Shown here: positions 6,645 to 22,204 of the stretch, piece by piece | Layout of the letters: each line of letters starts with the position of its first letter | How positions within the stretch are numbered: position 1 is the first letter of the stretch | Origin: Colletes latitarsis | Lineage: Eukaryota > Arthropoda > Insecta > Hymenoptera > Colletidae | Direction of reading: 5' to 3' | Assembly (NCBI RefSeq): GCF_051014445.1 | Contig: NW_027488378.1 | Coordinates: forward strand, 2,914,001 to 2,978,000 | DNA length: 64,000 bases | Notes under the pieces: generated by a model | Databases searched by the model: none | The model's input: only the letters and a program-made list of their open reading frames with translations | Told to the model about the DNA's origin: nothing | Position numbers and translations under genes: made by a program

Positions 6645-9600
6645 GGTCAGTTCTGGGTTAGGACTGGATTATGTCCACATCTGGCTCATGATTTTGGCTT
6701 TTTCGCATTCCTGTTGGTCAGAACCTCGGCTTTCTCTTGTTTGAATCGGGTAGTAATGTGGTACCACACTGAAACAGACAATTTAACTTGTTTTCGATGA
6801 ATATCTTAGCGGATAAAACCGATTAGGTCTGGGTTAGGTCTGGGTTATGCCCGCATCTGGCTCATGATTTTGCCTTTTCCGCATTCTTGTTGGCCAGATC
6901 CTTGGTTTTCTCTGGTTCGAATCGCGTAGTAATGTGGTACCACACTGAAACAGACAATTAAACCTGGTTTCGATGAATATTTTAGAGGATAACACCGGTA
7001 AGGTCTGGGTTATGCCGCATCTGGCTCATGATGTTGCATTCTCCGCATACTTGTTGGCCAGATCCTTGGTTTTTTAGGATTTGAATCACGTATTAATGTG
7101 GTACCACGAAGTAACAGTGAATTAAACCTGGATTCGGTCAGTATTCTAGTCGGTAACACCGGTTAGGCCTGGGTTAGGTCTGGGTTATGCCCCCATCTAA
7201 CTCATGATTTTAACATCTTCGCATACTTGTTGGACAGATCCTGGGTTTTTTCGGGTTTGAATCACGTAGTAATGTGGTACCACAGCGAAACAGTCAATGA
7301 AACCTGGTTTCGATCAATATTTTAGAGGATAAAACCGGTTAGGTCTGGGTTAGGTCCGGGTTATGCCCGCATCTGTCTCATGATTTAGCCTTCTTCGCAT
7401 ACTTGTTGGCCAGATCCTGGGTTTTTTCGCGTTTGAATCACGTGGTAATGTGGAACCACACAGTAACAGTCAAATAAACCTGATTTCGATGAATATTTTA
7501 GAGGATAAAACCGGTTAGGTCTGAGTTAGGTGTGGGTAATGCCCGCATCTGGCTCATGATATTACCTTCTTCGCATACTTGTTGGACAGATCCTAGGGTT
7601 TTTCGGGTTTGAATCACGTAGTAATGTGGTACCACATTGAAACAGTCAATTAAACCTGATTTCGATGAATATTTTAGAGGATAAAACCGGTTAGGTCTGG
7701 GTTAGGTCTGGGTTATGCCCGCTTCTGGCTCATGATTTTGCCTTCTTCTCATACTTGTTGGCCAGATCCTTGGTTTTTTCGGGTTTGAATCACGTAGTAA
7801 TGTGGTACCACGAAGTAACAGTGAATTAAACCTGGATTCGGTCAGTATTTTAGTCGGTAACACCGGTTAGGCCTGGGTTAGGTCTGGGTTATGCCCCCAT
7901 CTAACTCATGATTTTACCATCTTCGCATACTTGTTGGACAGATCCTAGGGTTTTTCGGGTTTGAATCACGTAGTAGTGTGGTACCACATTGAAACAGTCA
8001 ATTAAACCTGATTTCGATGAATATTTTAGAGGATAAAACCGGTTAGGTCTGGGTTAGGTCTGGGTTATGCCCGCATCTGGCTCATGATATTACCTTCTTC
8101 GCATACTTGTTGGACAGATCCTAGGGTTTTTCGGGTTTGAATCACGTAGTAATGTGGTACCACATTGAAACAGTCAATTAAACCTGATTTCGATGAATAT
8201 TTTAGAGGATAAAACCGGTTAGGTCTGGATTAGGTCTGGGTTATGTCCACATCTGGCTCATGATTTTGCCTTTTCCGCATTCCCGTTGACCAGAACCTTG
8301 GTTTTCTCTGGTTCGAATCGCGTAGAAATGTGGTACCACACTGAAACAGACAATTAAACCTGGTTTCGATCAATATTTTAGAGGATAAAACCGATTAGGT
8401 CTGGGTTAGGTCTGGGTTATGTCCGCATCTGGCTCATGATTTTGCCTTCTTCGCATACTTGTTGGCCACATCCTGGGTTTTTTCGGATTTGAATCACGTA
8501 GTAAAGTGGTACCACACTGTAACAGTCAATTAAACCTGGTTTCGATCAATATTTTAGAGGATAAAACCGGTTAGGTCTGGATTAGGTCTGGGTTATGTCC
8601 ACATCTGGCTCATGATTATGCCTTTTTCGCATTCCTGTTGGTCAGAACCTCGGTTTTCTCTTGTTTGAATCAGGTAGTAATGTGGTACCACACTGAAACA
8701 GACAATTTAACTTGTTTTCGATGAATATCTTGGCGGATAAAACCGATTAGGTCTGGGTTAGGTCTGGGTTATGCCCGCATCTGGCTGATGATTTTACCTT
8801 CTTCGCATACTTGTTCGACAGATCCTGGGGTTTTTCGGGTTTGAATCACGTAGTAATGTGGTACCACACTGAAACAGACAATTAAACCTGGTTTCGATCA
8901 ATATTTTAGAGGATAACGCCGGTTAGGTCTCGGTTAGGTCTGGGTTATGCCCGCATCTGGCTCATGATTTTACCTTCTTCGCAAATTTGTTGGCCAGATC
9001 ATGGATTTTTTCGGGTTTGAATCACGTAGTATTGTGGTACCACACTGAAACAGACAATTAAACCTGGTTTCGATCAATATCTTAGAGGATAACACCGGTT
9101 AGGTCTGGGTTAGGTCTGGGTTATGCCCGCATCTGGCTCATGATTTTGCCTTTTCCGCATTCTTGTTGGCCAGATCCTTGGTTTTCTCTGGTTCGAATCG
9201 CGTAGTAATGTGGTACCACACTGAAACAGACAATTAAACCTGGTTTCGATCAATATTTTAGAGGATAACACCGGTTAGGTCTGGGTTATGCCGCATCTGG
9301 CTCATGATTTTGCCTTCTGCGCATACTTGTTGGCCAGATCTTGGGTTTTTTCGGGTTTGAATCACGTAGTAATGTGGCACCACATTGAAGCAGTCAATTA
9401 AACCTGATTTCGATCAATATTTCAGATGATAAAACCGGTTAGGTCTGGGATTGGTCTGGGTTATGCCCGCATCTGCTGATCATTTTGCCTTTTCCGCATT
9501 CTTGTTGGCCAGATCCTTGGTTTTCTCTGGTTCGAATCGCGTAGTAATGTGGTACCACACTGAAACAGACAATTAAACCTGGTTTCGATCAATATTTTAG

Positions 9601-12600
9601 AGGATACAACCGGTTAGGTCTGGGTTAGGTGTGGGTTATACCCGCATCTGGCTCATGATTATGCCTTCTTCGCATACTTGTTGGACAGATCCTGGGTTTT
9701 TTCGGATTTGAATCACGTAGTAATGTGGTACCACGATGTAACAGTTAATTAAACCTGGATTCGGTCGGTATTTTAGACAGTAACACCGGTTAGGCCTGGG
9801 TTAGGTCTGGGTTATGCCCCCCTCTGACTCATGATTTTACCTTCTTCGCATACTTGTTGGACAGATCCTGGGTTTTTTCGGGTTTGAATCATGTAGTAAT
9901 GTGGTACCACAGCGAAACAGTCAATGAAACCTGGTTTCGATCAATATTTTAGAGGATAAAACCGGTTAGGTCTGGGTTAGGTATGGGTTATGTCCGCATC
10001 TGGCTCATGACTTTGCCTTCTTCGCATACTTGTTGGCCAGATCCTGGGTTTTTTCGGATTTGAATCACGTAGTAATGTGGTGCGACACTGTAACAGTCAA
10101 TTAAACCTGGTTTCGATCAATATTTTAGAGGATAAAACCGGTTAGGTCTGGATTAGGTATGGGTTATGTCCACATCTGGCCCATGATTTTGCCTTTTCCG
10201 CATTCCTGTTGGTCAGAACCTCGGTTTTCTCTTGTTTGAATCAGGTAGTAATGTGGTACCACACTGAAACAGACAATTAAACCTGGTTTCGATCCACATT
10301 TTAGAACATAACACCGGTAAGGTCTGGGTTAGGTCTGGGTTATGCCCGCATCTGGCTCATGATTTTACCTTCTTCGCATACTTGTTGGACAGATCCTAGG
10401 GTTTTTCGGGTTTGAATCACGTAGTAATGTGGTACCACATTGAAACAGTCAATTAAACCTGATTTCGATGAATATTTTAGAGGATAAAACCGGTTAGGTC
10501 TGGGTTAGGTCTGGGTTATGCCCGCTTCTGGCTCATGATTTTGCCTTCTTCTCATACTTGTTGGACAGATCCTTGGTTTTTTCGGGTTTGAATCACGTAG
10601 TAATGTGGTACCACGAAGTAACAGTGATTTAAACCTGGATTCGGTCAGTATTTTAGTCGGTAACACCGGTTAGGCCTGGGTTAGGTCTGGGTTATGCCCC
10701 CATCTAACTCATGATTTTACCATCTTCGCATACTTGTTGGCCACATCCTGGGTTTTTTCGGATTTGAATCACGTAATAAAGTGGTACCACACTGTAACAG
10801 TCAATTAAACCTGGTTTCGATCAATATTTTAGAGGATAAAACCGGTTAGGTCTGGATTAGGTCTGGGTTATGTCCACATCTGGCTCATGATTTTGCCTTT
10901 TTCGCATTCCTGTTGGTCAGAACCTCGGTTTTCTCTTGTTTGAATCAGGTAGTAATGTGGCACCACACTGAAACAGACAATTTAACTTGTTTTCGATGAA
11001 TATCTTAGCGGATAAAACCGATTAGGTCTGGGTTAGGTCTGGGTTATGCCCGCATCTGGCTGATGATTTTACCTTCTTCGCATACTTGTTCGACAGATCC
11101 TGGGGTTTTTCGGGTTTGAATCACGTAGTAATGTGGTACCACACTGAAACAGACAATTAAACCTGGTTTCGATCAATATTTTAGAGGATAACGCCGGTTA
11201 GGTCTCGGTTAGGTCTGGGTTATGCCCGCATCTGGCTCATGATTTTACCTTCTTCGCAAATTTGTTGGCCAGATCATGGATTTTTTCGGGTTTGAATCAC
11301 GTAGTATTGTGGTACCACACTGAAACAGACAATTAAACCTGGTTTCGATCAATATCTTAGAGGATAACACCGGTTAGGTCTGGGTTAGGTCTGGGTTATG
11401 CCCGCATCTGGCTCATGATTTTGCCTTTTCCGCATTCTTGTTGGCCAGATCCTTGGTTTTCTCTGGTTCGAATCGCGTAGTAATGTGGTACCTCACTGAA
11501 ACAGACAATTAAACCTGGTTTCGATCAATATTTTAGAGGATAACACCGGTTAGGTCTGGGTTATGCCGCATCTGGCTCATGATTTTGCCTTCTCCGCATA
11601 CTTGTTGGCCAGATCTTGGGTTTTTTCGGGTTTGAATCACGTAGTAATGTGGCACCACATTGAAACAGTCAATTAAACCTGGTTTCGATCAATATTTCAG
11701 ATGATAAAACCGGTTAGGTCTGGATTAGGTATGGGTTATGTCCACATCTGGCCCATGATTTTGCCTTCTTCGCATACTTGTTGGACAGATCCTGGGTTTT
11801 TTCGGGTTTGAATCACGTAGTAATGTGGTACCACACTGAAACAGACAATTAAACCTGGTTTCGATCAATATTTTAGAGGATAACGCCGGTTAGGTCTCGG
11901 TTAGGTCTGGGTTATGCCCGCATCTGGCTCATGATTTTACCTTCTTCGCAAATTTGTTGGCCAGATCATGGATTTTTTCGGGTTTGAATCACGTAGTATT
12001 GTGGCACCACATTGAAACAGACAATTAAACATGGTTTCGATCAATATTTTAGAGGATAACACCGGTTAGGTCTGGGTTATGCCCGCATCTGGCTGATGAT
12101 TTTACCTTCTTCGCATACTTGTTCGACAGATCCTGGGGTTTTTCGGGTTTGAATCACGTAGTAATGTGGTACCACACTGAAACAGACAATTAAACCTGGT
12201 TTCGATCAATATTTTAGAGGATAACGCCGGTTAGGTCTCGGTTAGGTCTGGGTTATGCCCGCATCTGGCTCATGATTTTACCTTCTTCGCAAATTTGTTG
12301 GCCAGATCCTGGGTTTTTTCGGGTTTGAATCACGTAGTATTGTGGTACCACACTGAAACAGACAATTAAACCTGGTTTCGATCAATATCTTAGAGGATAA
12401 CACCGGTTAGGTCTGGATTAGGTATGGGTTATGTCCACATCTGGCCCATGATTTTGCCTTTTCCGCATTCCTGTTGGTCAGAACCTCGGTTTTCTCTTGT
12501 TTGAATCAGGTAGTAATGTGGTACCACACTGAAACAGACAATTAAACCTGGTTTCGATCCACATTTTAGAACATAACACCGGTAAGGTCTGGGTTAGGTC

Positions 12601-14784
12601 TGGGTTATGCCCGCATCTGGCTCATGATTTTACCTTCTTCGCATACTTGTTGGACAGATCCTAGGGTTTTTCGGGTTTGAATCACGTAGTAATGTGGTAC
12701 CACATTGAAACAGTCAATTAAACCTGATTTCGATGAATATTTTAGAGGATAAAACCGGTCAGTTCTGGGTTAGGACTGGATTATGTCCACATCTGGCTCA
12801 TGATTTTGGCTTTTTCGTATTCCTGTTGGTCAGAACCTCGGCTTTCTCTTGTTTGAATCAGGTAGTAATGTGGTACCACACTGAAACAGACAATTTAACT
12901 TGTTTTCGATGAATATCTTAGCGGATAAAACCGATTAGGTCTGGGTTAGGTCTGGGTTATGCCCGCATCTGGCTCATGATTTTGCCTTCTTCGCATACTT
13001 GTTGGCCAGATCCTTGGTTTTTTAGGATTTGAATCACGTATTAATGTGGTACCACGAAGTAACAGTGAATTAAACCTGGATTCGGTCAGTATTCTAGTCG
13101 GTAACACCGGTTAGGCCTGGGTTAGGTCTGGGTTATGCCCCCATCTAACTCATGATTTTAACATCTTCGCATACTTGTTGGACAGATCCTGGGTTTTTTC
13201 GGGTTTGAATCACGTAGTAATGTGGTACCTCAGCAAAACAGTCAATGAAACCTGGTTTCGATCAATATTTTAGAGGATAAAACCGGTTAGGTCTGGGTTA
13301 GGTCTGGGTTATGCCCGCATCTGTCTCATGATTTAGCCTTCTTCGCATACTTGTTGGCCAGATCCTGGGTTTTTTCGGGTTTGAATCATGTAGTAATGTG
13401 TTACCACATTGAAACAGACAATTAAACCTGGTTTCGATCAATATCTTAGAGGATAACACCGGTTAGGTCTGGGTTAGGTCTGGGTTATGCCCGCATCTGG
13501 CTCATGATTTTGCCTTCTTCGCATACTTGTTGGCCAGATCCTGGGTTTCTTCGCGTTTGAATCACGTAGTAATGTGGAACCACACAGTAACAGTCAATTA
13601 AACCTGATTTCGATGAATATTTTAGAGGATAAAACCGGTTAGGTCTGGGTTAGGTCTGGGCTATGCCCCCATCTAACTCATGATTTTACCATCTTCGCAT
13701 ACTTGTTGGACAGATCCTGGGTTTTTTCGGGTTTGAATCACGTAGTAATGTGGTACCACAGCGAAACAGTCAATGAAACCTGGTTTCGATCAATATTTTA
13801 GAGGATAAAACCCATTAGGTCTGGGTTAGGTCTGGGTTATGTCCGCATCTGGCTCATGATTTTGCCTTCTTCGCGTACTTGTTGGCCACATCCTGGGTTT
13901 TTTCGGATTTGAATCACGTACAAAAGTGGTACCACACTGTAACAGTCAATTAAACCTGGTTTCGATCAATATTTTAGAGGATAAAACCGGTTAGGTCTGG
14001 ATTAGGTCTGGGTTATGTCCACATCTGGCTCATGATTTTGCCTTTTTCGCATTCCTGTTGGTCAGAACCTCGGTTTTCTCTTGTTTGAATCAGGTAGTAA
14101 TGTGGCACCACACTGAAACAGACAATTTAACTTGTTTTCGATGAATATCTTAGCGGATAAAACCGATTAGGTCTGGGTTAGGTCTGGGTTATGCCCGCAT
14201 CTGGCTGATGATTTTACCTTCTTCGCATACTTGTTCGACAGATCCTGGGGTTTTTCGGGTTTGAATCACGTAGTAATGTGGTACCACACTGAAACAGACA
14301 ATTAAACCTGGTTTCGATCAATATTTTAGAGGATAACGCCGGTTAGGTCTCGGTTAGGTCTGGGTTATGCCCGCATCTTGCTCATGATTTTACCTTCTTC
14401 GCAAATTTGTTGGACAGATCATGGATTTTTTCGGGTTTGAATCACGTAGTATTGTGGTACCACACTGAAACAGACAATTAAACCTGGTTTCGAGCAATAT
14501 CTTAGAGGATAACACCGGTTAGGTCTGGGTTAGGTCTGGGTTATGCCCGCATCTGGCTCATGATTTTGCCTTTTCCGCATTCTTGTTGGCCAGATCCTTG
14601 GTTTTCTCTGGTTCGAATCGCGTAGTAATGTGGTACCACACTGAAACAGACAATTAAACCTGGTTTCGATCAATATTTTAGGGGATAACACCGGTTAGGT
14701 CTGGGTTAGGTCTGGGTTATGCCCGCATCTGCTGATCATTTTGCCTTTTCCGCATTCTTGTTGGCCAGATCCTTGGTTTTTTCG

Positions 14785-15079
14785 GGTTTGAATCATGTAG
14801 TAATGTGGTACCACACAGAAACAGTCCATTAAACTTGGTTTCGATCAATATTTTAGAGGATAACACCGGTAAGGTCTGGGTTATGCCGCATCTGGCTCAT
14901 GATTTTGCATTCTCCGCATACTTGTTGGTCAGAACCTTGGTTTTCTCTGGTTTGAATCAGGTAGTAATGTGGTACCACACTGAAACAGACAATTAAACTT
15001 GTTTTCGATGAATATTTTAGAGGATAAAACCGATTAGGTCTGGGTTAGGTCTGGGTTATGGCCGCATCTGGCTCATGAT
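14785..15079 (+). repeat. Third, shorter copy of part of the 3085-4029 segment
   Basis: Matches 3607-3901, including AACAGTCCATTAAACTTGG, the single-unit GGTTATGCCGCATC form and TTGCATTCTCCGCATAC. It is flanked by different monomer types on both sides. Confidence 0.75.
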
Positions 15080-18000
15080 TTTGCCTTCTTCGCATACTTG
15101 TTGGCCAGATCCTGGGTTTTTTCGCGTTTGAATCACGTAGTAATGTGGAACCACACAGTAACAGTCAAATAAACCTGATTTCGATGAATATTTTAGAGGA
15201 TAAAACCGGTTAGGTCTGAGTTAGGTGTGGGTAATGCCCGCATCTGGCTCATGACTTTGCCTTCTTCGCATACTTGTTGGCCAGATCCTGGGTTTTTTCG
15301 GATTTGAATCACGTAGTAATGTGGTGCGACACTGTAACAGTCAATTAAACCTGGTTTCGATCAATATTTTAGAGGATAAAACCGGTTAGGTCTGGATTAG
15401 GTATGGGTTATGTCCACATCTGGCCCATGATTTTGCCTTTTCCGCATTCCTGTTGGTCAGAACCTCGGTTTTCTCTTGTTTGAATCAGGTAGTAATGTGG
15501 TACCACACTGAAACAGACAATTAAACCTGGTTTCGATCCACATTTTAGAACATAACACCGGTAAGGTCTGGGTTAGGTCTGGGTTATGCCCGCATCTGGC
15601 TCATGATTTTACCTTCTTCGCATACTTGTTGGACAGATCCTAGGGTTTTTCGGGTTTGAATCACGTAGTAATGTGGTACCACACTGAAACAGACAATTTA
15701 ACTTGTTTTCGATGAATATCTTAGCGGATAAAACCGATTAGGTCTGGGTTAGGTCTGGGTTATGCCCGCATCTGGCTCATGATTTTGCCTTCTTCGCATA
15801 CTTGTTGGCCAGATCCTTGGTTTTTTAGGATTTGAATCACGTATTAATGTGGTACCACGAAGTAACAGTGAATTAAACCTGGATTCGGTCAGTATTCTAG
15901 TCGGTAACACCGGTTAGGCCTGGGTTAGGTCTGGGTTATGCCCCCATCTAACTCATGATTTTAACATCTTCGCATACTTGTTGGACAGATCCTGGGTTTT
16001 TTCGGGTTTGAATCACGTAGTAATGTGGTACCACAGCGAAACAGTCAATGAAACCTGGTTTCGATCAATATTTTAGAGGATAAAACCGGTTAGGTCTGGG
16101 TTAGGTCCGGGTTATGCCCGCATCTGTCTCATGATTTAGCCTTCTTCGCATACTTGTTGGCCAGATCCTGGGTTTTTTCGGGTCTGAATCATGTAGTAAT
16201 GTGTTACCACATTGAAACAGACAATTAAACCTGGTTTCGATCAATATCTTAGAGGATAACACCGGTTAGGTCTGGGTTAGGTCTGGGTTATGCCCGCATC
16301 TGGCTCATGATTTTGCCTTCTTCGCATACTTGTTGGCCAGATCCTGGGTTTTTTCGCGTTTGAATCACGTAGTAATGTGGAACCACACAGTAACAGTCAA
16401 ATAAACCTGATTTCGATGAATATTTTAGAGGATAAAACCGGTTAGGTCTGAGTTAGGTGTGGGTAATGCCCGCATTTGGCTCGTGACTTTGCCTTCTTCG
16501 CTTACTTGTTGGCCAGATCCTGGGTTTTTTCGGATTTGAATAACGTAGTAATGTGGTGCGACACTGTAACAGTCAATTAAACCTGGTTTCGATCAATATT
16601 TTAGAGGATAAAACCGGTTAGGTCTGGATTAGGTATGGGTTATGTCCACATCTGGCCCATGATTTTGCCTTTTCCGCATTCCTGTTGGTCAGAACCTCGG
16701 TTTTCTCTTGTTTGAATCAGGTAGTAATGTGGTACCACACTGAAACAGACAATTAAACCTGGTTTCGATCCACATTTTAGAACATAACACCGGTAAGGTC
16801 TGGGTTAGGTCTGGGTTATGCCCGCATCTGGCTCATGATATTACCTTCTTCGCATACTTGTTGGACAGATCCTAGGGTTTTTCGGGTTTGAATCACGTAG
16901 TAATGTGGTACCACATTGAAACAGTCAATTAAACCTGATTTCGATGAATATTTTAGAGGATAAAACCGGTTAGGTCTGAGTTAGGTGTGGGTAATGCCCG
17001 CATCTGGCTCATGACATTGCCTTCTTCGCTTACTTGTTGGCCAGATCCTGGGTTTTTTCGGATTTGAATCACGTAGTAATGTGGTGCGACACTGTAACAG
17101 TCAATTAAACCTGGTTTCGATCAATATTTTAGAGAATAAAACCGATTAGGTCTGGATTAGGTATGGGTTATGCCCCCATCTAACTCATGATTTTAACATC
17201 TTCGCATACTTGTTGGACAGATCCTGGGTTTTTTCGGGTTTGAATCACGTAGTAATGTGGTACCACAGCGAAACAGTCAATGAAACCTGGTTTCGATCAA
17301 TATTTTAGAGGATAAAACCGGTTAGGTCTGGGTTAGGTCCGGGTTATGCCCGCATCTGTCTCATGATTTAGCCTTCTTCGCATACTTGTTGGCCAGATCC
17401 TGGGTTTTTTCGGGTCTGAATCATGTAGTAATGTGTTACCACATTGAAACAGACAATTAAACCTGGTTTCGATCAATATCTTAGAGGATAACACCGGTTA
17501 GGTCTGGGTTAGGTCTGGGTTATGCCCGCATCTGTCTCATGATTTAGCCTTCTTCGCATACTTGTTGGCCAGATCCTGGGTTTTTTCGGGTCTGAATCAT
17601 GTAGTAATGTGTTACCACATTGAAACAGACAATTAAACCTGGTTTCGATCAATATCTTAGAGGATAACACCGGTTAGGTCTGGGTTAGGTCTGGGTTATG
17701 CCCGCATCTGGCTCATGATTTTGCCTTCTTCGCATACTTGTTGGCCAGATCCTTGGTTTTTTCGGGTTTGAATCACGTAGTAATGTGGTACCACACTGTA
17801 ACAGTCAATTAAACCTGGTTTCGATCAATATTTTAGAGGATAAAACCGGTTAGGTCTGGATTAGGTCTGGATTATGTCCACATCTGGCTCATGATTTTGC
17901 CTTTTCGCATTCTTGTTGAGCAGAACCTTGGTTTTATCTTGTTTGAATCAGGTAGTAATGTGGTACCACACTGAAACAGACAATTAAACCTGGTTACGAT

Positions 18001-21000
18001 CCACATTTTAGAACATAACACCGGTTAGGTCTGGATTAGGTCTGGGTTATGCCCGCATCTGGCTCATGATTTTGCCTTCTTCGCATACTTGTTGGCCAGA
18101 TTCTGGGTTTTTTCGCGTTTGAATCACGTAGTAATGTGGAACCACACAGTAACAGTCAAATAAACCTGATTTCGATGAATATTTTAGAGGATAAAACCGG
18201 TTAGGTCTGAGTTAGGTGTGGGTAATGCCCGCATCTGGCTCATGATTTTGCCTTCTTCGCATACTTGTTGGCCAGATCCTGGGTTTTTTCGGATTTGAAT
18301 CACGTAGTAATGTGGTGCGACACTGTAACAGTCAATTAAACCTGGTTTCGATCAATATTTTAGAGGATAAAACCGGTTAGGTCTGGATTAGGTATGGGTT
18401 ATGTCCACATCTGGCTCATGATTTTGCCTTTTCCGCATTCCTGTTGGTCAGAACCACGGTTTTCTCTTGTTTGAATCAGGTAGTAATGTGGTACCACACT
18501 GAAACAGACAATTAAACCTGGTTTCGATCCACATAATAGAACATAACACCGGTAAGGTCTGGGTTAGGTCTGGGTTATGCCCGCATCTGGCTCATGATTT
18601 TACCTTCTTCGCATACTTGTTGGACAGATCCTAGGGTTTTTCGGGTTTGAATCACGTAGTAATGTGGTACCACATTGAAACAGTCAATTAAACCTGATTT
18701 CGATCAATATTTTAGAGGATAAAACCGGTCAGTTCTGGGTTAGGACTGGATTATGTCCACATCTGGCTCATGATTTTGCCTTTTTCGCATTCCTGTTGGT
18801 CAGAACCTCGGTTTTCTCTTGTTTGAATCAGGTAGTAATGTGGTACCACATTGAAACAGTCAATTAAACCTGATTTCGATCAATATTTTAGAGGATAAAA
18901 CCGGTCAGTTCTGGGTTAGGTCTGGGTTATGTCCACATCTGGCTCATGATTTTGCCTTTTCCGCATTCCCGTTGACCAGGATCTTGGTTTTCTCTGGTTC
19001 GAATCGCGTAGTAATGTGGTACCACACTGAAACAGACAATTAAACCTGGTTTCGATCCACATTATAGAACATAACACCGGTAAGGTCTGGGTTAGGTCTG
19101 GGTTATGCCCGCTTCTGGCTCATGATTTTGCTTTCTTCTCATACTTGTTGGACAGATCCTGGGTTTTTTCAGGTTTGAATCACGTAGTAATGTGGTACCA
19201 CGCAGTAACAGTGAATTAAACCTGGATTCGGTCAGTATTTTAGTCGGTAACACCGGTTAGGCCTGGGTTAGGTCTGGGTTATGCCCCCATCTAACTCATG
19301 ATTTTACCATCTTCGCATACTTGTTGGACAGATCCTGGGTTTTTCCGGGTTTGAATCACGTAGTAATGTGGTACCACACTGAGGCAGTCAATTAAACCTG
19401 GTTTTGATCAATATTTTAGGGGATAACACCGGTCAGTTCTGGGTTAGGACTGGATTATGTCCACATCTGGCTCATGATTTTGCCTTTTTCGCATTCCTGT
19501 TGGTCAGAACCTCGGTTTTCTCTTGTTTGAATCAGGTAGTAATGTGGTACCGCACTGCAACAGACAATTAAACTTGTTTTCGATGAATATCTTAGAGGAT
19601 AAAACGGATTAGGTCTGGGTTAGGTCTGGGTTATGCCCGCATCTGGCTCATGATTTTGCCTCCTTCGCATACTTGTTGGCCAGATCTTGGGTTTTTTCGG
19701 GTTTGAATCATGTAGTAATGTGGTACCACATTGAAACAGTCAATTAAACCTGGTTTCGATCAATATTTCAGATCATAAAACCGGTTAGGTCTGGGATTGG
19801 TCTGGGTTGTGACCGCATCTGGCTCATGATTTTGCCTTTTCCGCATTCTTGTTGGCCAGATCCTTGGTTTTCTCTGGTTCGATCACGTAGTAATGTGGTA
19901 CCACACTGAAACAGGCAATTAAACCTGGTTTCGATCAATATTTTAGAGGATAACACCGGTTAGGTCTGGGGTAGGTCTGGGAAATGCCCGCATCTGGCTC
20001 ATGATTTTGCCTTCTGCGCATACTTGTTTGCCAGATCTTGGGTTTATTCGGATTTGAATCACGTAGTAATGTGGTACCACGAAGTAACAGTGAATTAAAC
20101 CTAGATTCGGTCAGTATTTTAGACAGTAACACCGGTTAGGCCTGGGTTAGGTCTGGGTTATGCCCCCATCTGACTCATGATTTTACCTTCTTCGCATACT
20201 TGTTGGACAGATCCTTGGTTTTTTCGGATTTGAATCACGTAGTAATGTGGTACCACGATGTAACAGTGAATTATACCTGGATTCGGTCAGTATTTAAGAC
20301 AGTAACACCGGTTAGGTCTGGGTTAGGTCTGGGTTATGCCCGCATCTGCCTCATGATTTTGCCATTTCCGCATTATTGTTTGCCAGATCCTTGGTTTTCT
20401 CTGGTTTGAATCACGTAGCAATGGGGTATCACACTGAAACAGACAATTAAACCTGGTATCGATGAATATTTTAGAGTATAAAACCGGTTAGGTCTGGGAT
20501 AGGCCTGGTTTATGCCCGCATCTGGCTCATGATTTTGCTTCTTCCAATACTTGTTGGCCAGATCCTGGGTTTTTACGGGTTTGAATCACGTAGTAATGTG
20601 GTACCACATTGAAACAGTCAATTAAACCTGGTTTCGATCATTATTTTAGAGGATAACACCGGTTAGGTCTGGGTTACGTCTGGGTTATACCCGCATCTGG
20701 CTCATGATTTTGCCTTGTCCGCATTCTTGTTGGCCAGATCCTTGGTTTTCTCTGGTTTGAATCACGTAGTAATGTGGTACCACACTGAAACAGTCCATTA
20801 AACCTGGTTTCGATCAATATTTCAGATGATAAAACCGGTTAGGTCTGGGATTGGTCTGGGTTATGCCCGCATCTGCTGATGATTTTGCCTTTTCCGCATT
20901 CTTGTTGGTCAGATCCTTGGTTTTCTCTGGTTCGAATCGCGTAGTAATGTGGTACCACACTGAAACAGACAATTAAACCTGGTTTCGATCAATATTTTAG

Positions 21001-22204
21001 AGGATAACACCGGTTAGGTCTGGGTTATGCCCGCATCTGGCTCAAGATTTTGCCTTCGGCGCATACTTGTTGGCCAGATCCTGGGTTTTTACGGGTTTGA
21101 ATCAGGTAGTAATGTGGTACCACATTGAAACAGTCAATTAAACCTGGTTTCGATCAATATTTTAGAGGATAACACCGGTTAGGTCTGAGTTAGGTCTGGG
21201 TTATGCACGCATCTGGCTCATGATTTTACCATCCTCGCATACTTGTTGGACAGATCCTGGGTTTTTTCGGGTTTGAATCACGTAGTAATGTGGTACCACA
21301 CTGAAACAGTCCATTAAACTTGGTTTCGATCAATATTTTAGAGGATAACACCGGTTAGGCCTGGGGTAGGTCTGGGATATGCCCGCATCTGGCTCATGAT
21401 TTTGCCTTCTGCGCATACTTGTTGGCCAGATCTTGGGTTTATTCGGGTTTGAATCACGTAGTAATGTGGCACCACATTGAAACAGTCAATTAAACCTGGT
21501 TTCGATCAATATTCCAGATGATAAAACCGGTTAGGTCTGGGATTGGTCTGGGTTATGCCCGCATCTGCTGATGATTTTGCCTTTTCCGCATTCTTGTTGG
21601 CCAGATCCTTGGTTTTCTCTGGTTCGAATCGCGTAGTAATGTGGTACCACACTGAAACAGACAATTAAACCTGGTTTCCATCAATATTTTAGAGGATAAC
21701 ACCGGTTAGGTCTGGGTTATGCCGCATCTGGCTCATGATTTTGCCTTCTTCGCATACTTGTTGGCCAGATCCTTGGTTTTTTCGGATTTGAATCACGTAG
21801 TAATGTGGTACCACGAAGTAACAGTGAATTAAACCTGGATTCGGTCAGTATTTTAGACAGTAACACCGGTTAGGCCTGGGTCAGGTCTGGGTTATGACCC
21901 ATCTGACTCATGATTTTACCTTCTTCGCATAATTGTTGGACAGATCCTGGGTTTTTTCGGGTTTGAATCACGTAGTAATGTGGTACCACACTGAAACAGT
22001 CCATTAAACTTGGTTTCGATCAATATTTTAGAGGATAACACCGGTTAGGCCTGGGTTAGGTCAGGGTTATGCCCCCATCTGACTCATGATTTTACCTTCT
22101 TCGCATACTTGCTGGACAGATCCTGGGTTTTTTCGGGTTTGAATCACGTAGTAATGTGGAACCACACGGTAGCAGTCAATTATACCTGGATTCGGTCAGT
22201 ATTT

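Larger units (their letters stand above)
1245..20000 (+). repeat. Array zone A: mixed monomers with large dispersed duplications
   Basis: This zone is pure satellite with no genes. It is characterised by recurrent GTGGTGCGACAC monomers, by CACGTAGTATTGTGG monomers with TTCGCAAATTTGTTGGCC (near 5720, 9030, 11310, 12000, 12340 and 14450), and by GGTTCGAATCGCG monomers. Blocks of several monomers recur at irregular offsets: 703, 2275 (8706 and 10981), 2615, 2967 and others. The zone boundary is a judgement: the frequency of these types falls off around 18-20 kb. Confidence 0.7.
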